This document shows positions 1 through 12,600 of a DNA stretch of 64,000 nt, piece after piece. Both the position numbers and the translations under genes were made by a program. The stretch is taken from positions 104,804 through 168,803 of the forward strand of contig JBAJFG010000576.1 in assembly GCA_037903475.1 (NCBI GenBank), read 5' to 3'. The DNA is from Ancylostoma caninum. Lineage: Eukaryota > Nematoda > Chromadorea > Rhabditida > Ancylostomatidae. Every line of letters starts with the position of its first letter. The stretch's first letter is position 1. The notes beneath the pieces were generated by a model. That model was not told where the DNA came from and did no database searches. It saw nothing but the letters and a program-made list of their open reading frames with translations.

Positions 1-2070
1 CCTAAAGCGCTATTACTCAACATTATAGTAGGGTGACTGAACCTATTCCCCTCACCTCAGCTCCTCTCACCTGCCCAGATTACACCTATGAATATTCAAT
101 CCACTACTAATACGCATCGGATTACCATGTGCACAGGTACAGAGGGGTGTGACTAGTATCAGACATCTGGCACAGTTCGTCCTAAGAAATTCAATCATCT
201 GACTCATCAAGGGAAACCCTCTTTTCCATTGGATTTGCTTGGATTTTTTATTAGTTTTGTTACTGGTTTTGCTCTGGTTACCCTATAGGTTAATTCTTCC
301 TCCTCGACAATGACCAATCCACTCTTCCATTTTCGTGCTTAGTATATGTGGATGATTGTTTAAAAAAAAAGGATTCCACTGCGTCTACAATCATTCTTGT
401 TCCGCTCACACCTCCGGAACAAATTTCGACTTTCCAGAAGATCGAAAGATCCAGTGTTTCTGATCTTCTCGCGTTGGACATTCCAAAAGCAATTCGTATG
501 CAATTCTTATGCCATATTCTTATGTTAGTTATTTATATTTTGTAACATATTATTTCTTCATAACGAAAGTATTTTCCTATTCCTCATTGAAGACCTTGCC
601 CGAGACCTGGTATGTAGCCATTTCGTGGATCTCATTTTTACAATGTTGGTGTTTTTCAGATTTCCTTCCCTGTTTTCCATTCAACTCCATATTCCTAGGC
701 AAGATCTGCCTCTTTTTGAGAAACCTTCCTTTTTCGAACGGGCGATTCCCCAAACAATCTCTAATACATTCCTCCGAGCACCGAATCGTTTATGCCAACT
801 GCTTCCCAAAATGCGCAAGGTGCCAAGGAATCTAAATCCGGAAGTGCTTTAGCTAGTGTTTTCCATGAACTTTCACGGGATGATCATAAGCTTTCCTCTC
901 ATTCAGATTGGAGGGGTTCTCCGAGAAAAATTCAATATATGCTGCTATTTTCGATATCAGTGCAAAATGGGCACCAAACTTTTTCTTTTTATTTTCTCTT
1001 TTTGAACTAGTAGAGCCTCCTTCGTTTTTTTTTAATTATTTTTCATCGCTGACTGAGACTAATCATTTTCACGAATTATGCTTTTGCGTGAAAAACTCGA
1101 CTATCATAGAAGGACGAGAAGATCACATTCTTCCCAAGGATGTTCAAGACCTCACCTTCAACGTTTCAACGATCGAGTTTTTCAGACAAATACTGGTATA
1201 ATTTGTCTGAGAAACCTGCCACTGTCACACATGGCAAGTGAACTTTCCAGGAACATTTATGAACCCAGTTCATCCTCATCTGCTAGAAAATTCAGCGAAA
1301 CTTGTTGGAAATAAGTATGCATGTTATCTTCTTGTACACGGTGTATACAGTTAACAGGTACATATATAGGGTGTATAGTTGGGAAAGTAGAGTTTTTCTT
1401 CACTCTTCTGCCTGTATGAGGGCTGTACGCAAAGGAAAACGAATCGATTTCCATTCTTTTTTTCTCTCCACTCTTCTTCCTTTCTCTAAAATATTGTTGG
1501 AGTACGTCAACAAGGTCTCCGAATATAGAAAGAAATTTTAAGCCAATTTCAAGCCCCTGTGATGTTCCTGATTTGTAAAAAAAACCTCATAATTTATGTC
1601 TACCCTCATAATCCTTGACTAGACAATCCCATGGCATGTGGGGTGTTAAGCGAGATTCCGGAACGAAGTCCAAGCGATATTCGATGAAGGAGAAATTGAA
1701 AACTGAGAAAGAAGCGTCCCGAAATGTATGCACAGGATTATGTACTTCAGAACCCTGTTAGGGTCCCTACTCGAATAGGGACCCTAACATGTTGCTTCAT
1801 TCTTTTTTTTGCATCTTCTGTTTGCCCTGATTGGGATTTCTTCCGTCAATTCCACGTTCATCCATAAAAACGCTGACGCCATTCTTTAACCAATTTTTTC
1901 AAGGTTTCATCTCACGTGTGCCATGATCACCTCGAAATGAAGCGTCCAAAGCTAAAAACAAGACGACGAGAGCATGCAGGCGCAGGTGAGTAGAGGCTTG
2001 TTTACTTTTCTGCATGATTTCATCAGTAATAAACAACCCACACGTGCAATAGACACTCTAGCATCCACTA
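1..2070. other. Non-coding stretch with no recognisable gene
   Basis: No open frame here shows family-like residues, exon-like phase or codon pattern. The short frames are low-complexity and T-rich. The only clear structure is a perfect 13-bp-stem hairpin at 1757-1788. The stretch may hold the upstream region of the TMTC4 gene, but no promoter motif was identified. Confidence 0.5.
1757..1788. repeat. Perfect short hairpin
   Basis: GTTAGGGTCCCTA and its exact reverse complement are separated by the six bases CTCGAA, giving a 13-bp perfect stem. It is not followed by a T-run that would suggest a polymerase III terminator, and no gene lies next to it. Function unknown; it could be the core of a small inverted-repeat element. 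Confidence 0.6.
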
Positions 2071-3641
2071 CAGTGCGTTTCATAATTATAGGGACACCCG
2101 ACTTTTTGTTGTACCGAGCTTCACCGTGAACCAATCGATCTGATCTTTTCTTTATTCAATTCAGGATGTGAAATAACCTCTAGAGACATAATTTTCATTA
2201 ACATCTTCGATATATAAGATTTTTATAGAGAAAGATAGAAAAACCAGTGTTTCAAAATTATAGGGACACTTGGACTTGATGAAACGATTTGCCCAGAAAA
2301 CGGAATCTGTCGGTGCAGTTGTTACCAGTGGGTTATTCCCTATCCAGTGCTAATCTAAACCTTCGGTGCTTCAAACCTATGAAGAGGTTCCAGAAGAGGT
2401 TCGGCCCAACATCGATCTTAGTTTCTTGAACTGTGTGTTTAAGTTTTTTAGCATAAAAGTTCTAGACGCATTAAGCATGGAACTATCTCGAATTTGTCTT
2501 AGAACCATTTTCCGCTAGAAATGAGTGTTCACAAGTGTTTTTCAGGTACAAGGCGTCGAGTTTGTGGCAGCTTTATCGTGCTGTGGTGCCTTGACCCACG
2601 GAGATAACTGTACTTTCTTGAACCAAAGCAAATTTTTGTCAACGATAACCACTCAGATGTGGTGTCGAATGATCACACAGGATTTGTCAAATGTTACGAC
2701 TCTAAATTCTAATTGATACAAAGGCGATGAACAGTCTACGCCGTGCACGACACGACATGCTCGAACAAGCCATTTCGCCTCCCAAGTACCATCTTGGGAA
2801 ACTGATTCATTTCTCCAGAAATATTATCTAATCCTATGAATAAGAGATAATTCGATCGATTCATACAGAAAAGATGCCTTATTGAAGAATTAAAACCACA
2901 ATTATGTTTCCTTTTTATGATGTGGTTTAGGAAGCGACTGTGTGCAGTGTCGATCGGATCTCGTGCATGTCGTAGGCTGTTCATCGCCTTTGTATCAATT
3001 AGAATTTAGAGTCTTAACATTTAACAAATCCTGTGTGATCATTCGACACCACATCTGAGTGGTTATCGTTGACAAAAATTTGCTTTGGTTCAAGAAAGTA
3101 CAGTTATATCCGTGGGTCAAGGCACCACAGCACGATAAAGCTGCCACAAACTCGACGCCTTGTACCTGAAAAACACTTGTGAACACTCATTCCTAGCGGA
3201 AAATGGTCTTAAGACAAATTCTAAATGGTTCCATGCTTGATGCGTCTAGAACTTCTATGCTAAAAAAACTTAAACACACTGTTCAAGAAACTAAGATCGA
3301 TGTTGAGCCGAACCTCATCCGGAACACCTTCACCAGTTTGAAGAACCGAAGGTTTGGATTGGCAATGGATAGGGAATAACCCACTGGTAACAACTGCACT
3401 GACAGATTCCGTTTTTTGGGTAAATCGCTTCGTCAAGTCCAAGTGTCCCTATAATTTTGAAACACTGGTTTTTCTATCTTTCTCTATAAAAATCTTATAT
3501 ATCGAAGGTGTTAATGAAAAGTATGTCTCTAGAGGTTATTTCACATCCTGAATTGAATAAAGAAAAAATCAGATCGATTGGTTCACGGTGAAGCTCGCTG
3601 CAGCAAAAAATCGGGTGTCCCTATAATTATGAAACGCACTG
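2071..3641. mobile_element. Palindromic Tc1/mariner-like foldback element
   Basis: The ends are inverted repeats beginning CAGTGCGTTTCATAATTATA and reading GGGACACC further in. TA dinucleotides flank both ends (2069-2070 and 3642-3643), the target duplication typical of Tc1/mariner. The two halves are long inverted copies: roughly 2071-2735 pairs with 2977-3641. A non-repeated centre of about 240 bp separates them. A second, imperfect copy of the terminal motif lies about 175 bp inside each end. Each arm holds the same short open frame (2525-2716 plus, 2995-3186 minus), which I cannot match to a transposase. It is therefore probably a non-autonomous foldback element. It lies immediately before the TMTC4 start codon. 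Confidence 0.85.
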
Positions 3642-3642
3642 T

Positions 3643-6600
3643 ATGTCCGTTGCAGAGTCCCCGCACAAGGATAGCCACCACTCGTGGAATCCCAACTGGC
3701 TCATCCTTGTGATCGCTGCTCTGGCTATTCTTCCGTACATTCCGTCATTAGACGGAGAATTTGTCTTCGACGACTCCGCCACGATCCTCAACAATCCTAT
3801 CGTTACGGGAAAAAGTCATCTGAAGCAGGTTCGTCTGGGAATTCAAGTTTTCGAGGGCTTCTTCGTGAAGGTCCTGTTGTTATGCCCGGTCTGGATCAAG
3901 CCTTTCCGGAAATAAGCCTGGTTTGGTTGTATTCTTGCCCTTCTGCTAGGATTTCGGTGGAAAGCTTAGGAGGAAACTTCCGGAAACCAAAATAGATACC
4001 ACCAGAATCAGTCTCTAATACTGAACTCAATAATTTATGTGTCACGTTGTTGCTGAATTTTTATAATACTATTTTTCGTTATTAATGCTATAAAATTGTT
4101 AGATTGTAGTTTGGGAAAAATCTTAGTTTCGGAAAATTACACGTTGTCCAGAATCCACCAATGAAATTCAGTAAAGAGTCGAAAGAAAAACTCGACAGCC
4201 TAATGCAAATGGTTAAGCTATTGGTAATAATATTAATGTTGCTGCCAACACATGTAGTTACTATTATCGGCACATCCAGTACTATATATTATCATCACTG
4301 CTACTGTAATTACTGTTGTAATTAATGTGTACTTTACTTCTGCAGGTGTTCACCACTGACTACTGGGGCTACTCGATAGCTTCGCCGCAAAGTCACAAGA
4401 GCTATCGACCGCTGACGACTCTAACATTTTGGTGAGCTTAATTTTTTTCATTTGTTCGCTTTTGGTTTACTTACAAAGCTTCAAATGCTTACACATCCAT
4501 CACAGTGGATTAACATATTTTTTTTCTGGACCGTTGCCCTTTAAGGAGCGTGGCCCCACTTTCTGACTGGCTTCAAGAACAGTTTATATTAGATGCGTGC
4601 GTCAGTTGCGCGTCCCAAGCACGCATACGTATACATCTGAAGAGTACTTTCTGAAAAAAAAATGGTTACCGAGGTATGTAGGTATACTCTGAACGAAAAT
4701 ACCGCTCGGCTCCCGCGGGGGGGGGGGGCACAAACGCAAGCTTCTCACCCTTGATCTAAGTTGCTTCAGGGTTACTACTCGACCGTTACTTCATCACATA
4801 TCCGCACGCGCATCGGACGCACGCATCTATTATAGCATGAAATGTCCTTATGAAACCTCCGCATATACAGTAACTAGTTCAATCTAATCATTTCATGCTA
4901 GTTCTCCTTGGTTTTTCTTCCGAAATAGCGTGTTTTTGCATAATTCAATGGGTATATTTTCCTATTTACAATTTTCCTTCTATCCATATGCTTCACCAAT
5001 CAATCTTCCCACAGGAAAATGATAAATTAAGTAACTAAAGTGAGCTAATACGAAATTTTTACATTTTCCGTAGATTATTTCTAAAAAGTTAGGAAAATTT
5101 CTCGGACAAAGTACTTTTAAAAAGTTGAAAGATTTCTCGGACGAAGCCCTACCACTACCTCCGAAAGTGAGCGAGTTTCACAAATTAGTACTTGATTGCA
5201 CTATTCGCCGCGCAGCTACAGTGCTCCAGCAAACAATTTCGTTGAACGTTTCGTCGTGGAAGCGATCCATGCGAAACATTGCAAATTGGCCAGAGACCGC
5301 GGCCGCGTTTTTTTTTGGACCCCGGCCAGAAAGTCATTTGCTGAACGGGTTATTGGTGGGATTCGCACAAACGGCAAATTAGCACTTTTGCCTGTACAAA
5401 ACTTGTTTCGATTTTGATTGTTCGATTGTTCACTGCGGGCAGTGGTCGAAAAAAAAAGCGAAAACCCACGCAGAAGGAAATTATGCTGATTACTGGGAAA
5501 CTCGTCCAGTGAACGTGCGAAACGCGCATCAATCGCAGCCGTGAGTTTTTCATTTGCGAGGACGTTTTTAATAGGGCACTAAAGACGTCGGCGACGCGGC
5601 GCGGTGGTTTTAAATTGGATGTGTGTGACCAGTTTAATTTTGGACGCGCCGAGAGACGGGTTGGAGGATTCAATTCAACTCGGGATGAGCCAAATTTCTA
5701 AGGGAATTGGAGGGTGTGAACCTAGGAATTTCTGATAAAGGGTTATAGATTAGGTAAGAGGGAACATTACTCTCCCAATGCTACAGATATTTTTTACCAG
5801 ACATTGTCCCTCAAACTTGCCAAAAATCACGGAAAACCAAAAAAAAAAACTATAAGTTTTCGTGGAAAAGTCTAATTTTTCCCGCAACTCCACCATTAAA
5901 AACATGAAAATATAGTGAATACCATCACCAGGGAACAAAAACTGCCCTCGCTTCCACATCGAAGCGCTTCAAAAGCCCTGATGGGGACACTTTCCGTGCT
6001 GATGAGCCTGTTGCCGCCTCATTGCCCTTGGCCAATGGCGCGCAACTGGACGACATATGGAAACGCAAACGAGGCGTAAGGGAGGGCATCTTGTAAGACA
6101 GTGCGACTTCATGGGTCGAACAAAAACGGGGTTTGTTTTACTAAAAGCCTACTTTCATCCTAGTGGTCCGCCCCAAACTTTCAAGGACAAGATTTTCGAG
6201 GAACAGGAAAAATTCAGAAAATGAGCGAAATTTTTGCAAAACATTCGTTCTAGGTCTATTTTCAAATGCTCAAATTCTTCGACGCCTCAGTCCACTTCCC
6301 GAGCCTATCCTATTCCCAGCCAATCCAGAAAAACCGCCTCAAAAACTACCCTTTCCAGCTTTGGGAGCCATTCGTCCTCTGAAGTGACCACAACGTCAGA
6401 GCTGCGAGATAAGCATCTCCCTAGTGACTAGGCTGGGGAAATCGGCTTTCTCCGAATGTGACACCGGCCCCTGGAGAGGTCTTGTCAACGACTATAAAGC
6501 TGTCAAACAAGAATCCGTGCAGCTATTCATGGCTGAAGTTGGTTATCAATCACAATTTTATGGCTGGAATACAACTGGAAAAACATAGCCCATTGAGATC

Positions 6601-9600
6601 CGAATTGTACCCAAGCTCAGACAAAACCTTTTTCGAGAACTAGGAGGCGGGAATTAGTTTGAACGAAATTGCAGTGCGAATGACATTACCTCGTGGAAAG
6701 GCCTTTTCTTTAAGAGGAGAGGTCTCCCTCGTCTTCGTAGCACCTTTCACATGCTTAGGTCAAAACGTACATGTAGCGTTCTTAAGGGGATTTTTTTCGG
6801 GTTTTTTTTTCGTGCCTCCCGCTCCCGAAATGAGTTGCCAACTGTTCCAAAAATGCTCTTTGAAACAGCTCAAAATGAGGCTTTTGTCTGAAGACTACAT
6901 TTTAAGAAATGGTTTCGACCCAAGAGAGCTCTTGTAAAAGATTCCAGTGTTCCTGATGCAGCTTAGGCTAAACAAAGGAAGAGAATGTGAGAAATTCATT
7001 AGCCTTTATATGGATCACAATCTGGAAAGTATCTAGTGTTTAATCAAAGTGGGCTTGGCTTAGTTGGTGGACCTACAAAGTTGGTATCCGGAGTCGTTTA
7101 TACTCTCGCGGCATGCAGTATTGGGGTGCCACTGCCAAGTAACCCACTCGGTTCCCATCTCCCCCTCCCCCCCCCTCCCCTCTAGTTTTTACGTTTTATC
7201 GGAGTTTTAGTCCTTCACACGAGTTTCATTTTTTTTCTTCCGATTTAACCAACAATAAGTATTACACATCTGAAAAAAAGTAGGGTACAGTACCCGCACT
7301 AAGTTTGTTAAAAATGAACATATAGAACGCGGATTTGCGTTATTTTCGTTCTAGGGTTATAGCTCATCGTAACAAAGCGATTCACAGACCAAACCAGGGG
7401 TCCAAAACGGCAGTGGGGTGGGCCACCATATTTCATGAAATCAGCCCTAAATTCTGATTTTCAACAACAAAATTCGCCAGTTTTTAATTCTGCCGCGGCC
7501 TTGCCGCTCATGGCGCGCGACATACTTTGATGCGCGGCATGATCCGAGCTCTATAAATGACTCTGGAATTTCAATGTTCAAAATCGAAATTTAGTGCTGG
7601 TTCCATGAAATATGCTAGCCCACTCCACTTCTGCATCTGACCCCTGGTTTGGTCTGTGAATCGCTTTGTTACGATGAGTTATCGCCCTGGAACGAAAAGA
7701 ACGCAAATCCGCGTTCTGAACGTTCATTTTTAACAAACTTAGTGCGGGTATTGTATTTCGTAGAAAATCACCCAGAAATCACGTTCTCACATCTAAAACC
7801 TAATGAAGTGGTCTAAAAACGGTAACTGTGTGGATGAGAAAGTTATATTAGCAGTTGGAAAAGTGGAAGTTCCGCGTTAGCCATGGGGTACATAAGCACG
7901 TAATGTACATTCATTTATATTTTTTTCCGAGTTCATTGAACGGGCCGTACCACCTCAAACACTGAGACTCCGAAGAACTAAAAGGAACAGTAAGAAAGCT
8001 CCCTGAAGGACAAAGCTTTGTTCGGTGGTGGTGAAGCCAGTCTCATAAGACAAAGCATATGTGGGGGCATTGGTCCGGATTCGTTGGATGAAACAACTAT
8101 GTAATAGGCACCGGCTTGAGCTCCGCGCGGCTTTCTACGGTTTTGGTTTTTTTGATATCCATTAAATCAGGTCCAAGCATAGACAATGAAGTGTCCACTA
8201 TTACTTTAAATGGAAAGAATTTTAAAAATGATGAAAAATATTAAGAAAGAGCGTGCGTTGATGAAAAAAAAACTGCGTACACAGTAGCACTTGTTTGAAG
8301 TGCCCGTGCATACTCAATGTGGAAGTCAAAAAAGTGCTCATGTAGTACTTTTATTTCTATGGATCATAAGTGAATGAGAAATGACCTTAACTCGTGGATC
8401 ATAATTATTTACGTGGCTAATCTCTATGTGCACACAATTCCCAGTAGCATTCTGACTAACATTTAGGTGACTTCAGTTTCAGCTGTACTTTTCGGAACAT
8501 TCACCTTTTCTTTATTCATTGATAACTGGATTTTTAATGAATGTAACAGTGTTTGTCCTCTATTCATATTTGAGCAACATGTCGGAAAAGGGTCCATAGG
8601 TATCGATCAAGGAATTGGCTGGTTACTCAACGATTCCTGTACTACTTATATCTTCAAAAGAGATAGCAGTGAAGATCTGTGAAAGAGTGGCAAATCCTTG
8701 GTGTATTTTCCGCAAACTTTGGCTTATAACCTACTTCATTACCTTTTCGTCGAGATAAACAGAAGAAAAACAAATTTGTAATGAAAAATATTATTCAAAG
8801 TCCGTGAAAATCGTACAAATTTTATCTACTTCAACCCATGGTAGGATCAACGCACGCTCCACGTGTGGCTGCTAACGGCTAAGCTGTGAAATTTTGGTGC
8901 TAGCTCTATCAAAACCAATTATGCTATACCTTGGTACTAAAGTTTTTTTTATAATTCTGACGTCCAAAAACGCAAAGGTAGTTATCCAGAATTGTATTCA
9001 ATAGTGTCGCTAGCCCTGTCTTGATGGCCGCACCTTTGGACGAATACCTCTGCGGCAATTCATCATGCATGAAGCTGTTCTTCGCATCAAAGACTTCCTC
9101 TTTTATCTCTTTTTTCCCTCTAGAAGTGAGCATCATTATGTCATGTGAATATATATTTTCCGTGCATCATAAGGTTTAATGCGCAAATGTACATAAGAAA
9201 TCAATAATTGATTAAGTAAACTTTGGGCCCTTTTTAGAACCTTCAGAGACCCTTTAAAATTAAGACATCCAAAATCGCGGCTTGATTCAGGAATCACTTT
9301 GATTCCGAACTTCAGATCCGTTTAAACAGATCCTGACCTCTCGGGATCTGAAACCTGCCGGCCACCTCCCGAAGTTCCTTTGAGTCCATATGACAACCGC
9401 AGGACGTCACCCATATACCTTGCATAGTACATCCTCCCAGCGACAACCGCATGCTCATTTCCATTCAATTAGGTGCCAAGCTTCCTACTAATGACGATCC
9501 ACGGATTACGATGCCAATTACACATATTGCATTCCTCCTGCGCATCCAATAATGTACTAGCCCTCATTTCGGCTGGTTGCAAACAGCAAACACTTGAGAC

Positions 9601-12600
9601 GCGAATTACGCCCGACTCTGAGCAGAATGGCAGTCCAGGGCCACAAAAAAGAAATGGACTACTAATCACCCAATCTCCACTCAGCCGCTATTGATTCAGC
9701 CAATCACCACCGGCTGATTGCCGGAGTTTCAAATTTCGCGCGCACACACGCCGGCGCCAAAGCCTCGACAGCCGTTGTCGTGCTTAATGGGCATTTAGCG
9801 CCTTTACGTCTATTTGCACAGATGATTTATGATCCCCCTCACAAGGCTGCTGCTGCTGGGGGAGCCGGGTCGCATATGGAAATGAGACCATCACTCATAG
9901 GGGCGATCCGTACTCTGCCACGGCACGAGAGGGTCAACGATTCTTGTCAGCTGGCCGGGATTCAAAGAAGAGAGGTACGGGGCCTGGATAATCGTACAGT
10001 AACCACCTCTGGGAGTGGATTTTGATGCACTATGCATTCGAGAATTTTCCTAACTGCAGTTCTACGGTTTTCTTCATCTTTCCGGCTCCCAGAGTGTATG
10101 AGAAGTAGCGAACTTCGAGGCACTAATCCTGTGAAATCCGCTTCACTTCCCACAAGCCCTTTTTTGTGACAATGGCCTTTATCCCTTTGTTATGCTTCCC
10201 GCGGACAAAAATATCCTGCGAAATTCGAAATTCTCATGCTAAACCATTTGGAATTGGGCTAAAAATGGTCTGAAGAAACGGCGACGTATCAGCTAGAAAT
10301 AGTAGCTGCGAAACGACGTGTTTTTCTTCTTCAGCTCCTTATCAATGTTCAACTTCTGTCAGGACGTGACATATGTCTGGAAGAAGAGCAGAAAATGCCA
10401 ATTTCACAGAGTGCAAGATACGTACAGAGGTCATGAATGACAGGGCGAAGCCTCAACAATATGTTTTTCGAGTTTTGACACTCTAGGGACGTATTCGTAA
10501 ACGTTTCAGAGGAGGATATGACCAGTCCGGAGTTTCTGGGATGGAAGAAATTTCTCGACAGAAGTAAAAGTGTAAAATTCCTCACTTTCCTGCTTTCTGA
10601 AGTTATAGCGAAAAAATACGTTTTGAGCATGTCAGTTCGAATTTTACTGCATCATTAATGATTGACACGCTGCAATTTTCGCGAAGTTGAAATGTTAAAT
10701 CCAGAAAACACATAAAACACGCTGTAGAAGCAAATCCATGATATTGACTACCACCTAGAACAGTAAGACTGGCTGGATTAAGAGAAATTTTGCTTGCGCG
10801 CACTGCCCTAATGATAATCAAGCCTTATTTTTGTGCATCATGGTCACTGGTAATGCTATTCAAAAGTGCTTCCGTATGTTCTAGAAAACACCTTTCAATA
10901 GTCACAAAAACAGCAAAAACAGAACCATTCACTCAGCAGTACTACGGCAGTACGCTTGAAATTATTGTCATGATTAGGTTCCGATATGTCAATTTTCCCT
11001 GTAAGCCCAACAACTCTCTTCTTTGTGGTACTAAAGGGCGACCTTATGCAGAGTGAAAGTTTAGCTTCTACAGTGAACGTTCTACACCCGGGGAACACAG
11101 ACCAAAGAAGGGTTTTCTGGAAGACTCGAGGCCAAAATTGAAGCATAAACGGATACGCATTGGATGACACCTGTGAAAACTCACTCCCTGGAATCCTGGC
11201 TTCTGTATGGGTGGAGCTACGGCAAAAACTGATAGTTATCAGTTAATTTGGAGGAATATGTAGCGTGACATGTACTATATGAATAAGTATGAGTGAATTA
11301 GTCATAAATAGAAAGCATAAAAATTCGATCGAAGTAAATACATTGCACGATTTTTAAAAAAGTTGTTTGTGGCGTATTTCAGCGTTAATCAGCGCCTGTT
11401 TCCTTTTTTATAGAGAACGACTATCCAGCTCAAAGTGATATATGACCGTTTTCTTTATATAATTCCTCGAAAATTCCCGTGCCTTTGCCGGAAAATATTC
11501 TCGAAAATCACCCTCCTTCCCAAAAAATTCATAAAAGGCTTTTTTTTATTTTGTTCTACGGGCAGTCCTACGATGGCTATTGCTGCGCCCTTCGTCTCAT
11601 AAATCACCACCTTAACCTCATATTCACTCTGACAACCCTCCAGAGACCTTGGCGCCTTCCAGACCACAACGTGTCCGGCCGTTCGTCAATGCAAATGTTA
11701 TTTGCGTCGTAAATCACGCGGGTATTCTCAAATTTAATCGGCACCATAAATATTCACATCCGTGTGCTTTATAGTGCTGCGTATACATGACATAATAGAT
11801 GTTCCACGGGCAAAAAACACACACCTGTGGTAATTTCGGTCGTAGCTCAACAGCGCTGACATGTCCGTAACTGCAGACGACCCAAAGGATTCGAAAGGCA
11901 TGAAATGCAAATTGGCTGTACAAACCCCGGGGCGCTTTGTCTTGTGTTGGAGCACTTAAATTGAAGCGTGTATGCAAATTGCCGACGTACAAGTAATTCG
12001 ATTCGCACTATGTAGACTAGCGGACAAATTGATCCCCAAGGAATTCGGCGCCGGATGCACCGAACGCCTGGAAGACTGCTGGCAACAGTGGGGATCGTTG
12101 CTGATGGTTGTCACTTACCCTGGGAAGTCCCTTGAGAAGAAAAGCGAGGCTTTTTGCTAATTAGCCATTTTCGGGTGGGTGGATCTTCAAAACAAATGAA
12201 GTTGGGCATGAATAGGTTCTTAAAGTGAGCAGTACACTTAGAACCGAATAAAAGCCGAATAATTTACTCATTTAGCTTGAAGAAAACCTTAGAAATCAAT
12301 TTGAAGATAGGTGTATTCGGGGATGAGAAGGCGGCCCTGTTGCCTTTTCCTTCCCTTTCTGTGGATCCTTTTCTGACACATTTGTTCGAACATTCAAACT
12401 TTTCCCTTATTCGAAATTAAATAATCTTTCCGTCCCCACTTATAGGAGACAGTCTCTTTATTCAAAATTTTCATGAAAACGATAGGGAAAAAGTGAATTA
12501 ATACGAAGCCATCTTTCCTCATATAATAATCTCAGTCGGTTTTCTTTCTCGAAGATTTCTCTTATATGCCTTTTTTTACATCTGTTCGCTTTAAAAGCGA

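Noticed and set aside
2525..3186. A mirrored 63-residue frame as a transposase
   Set aside because: Identical frames in both palindrome arms reflect duplication only; no DDE/D spacing or helix-turn-helix is visible.
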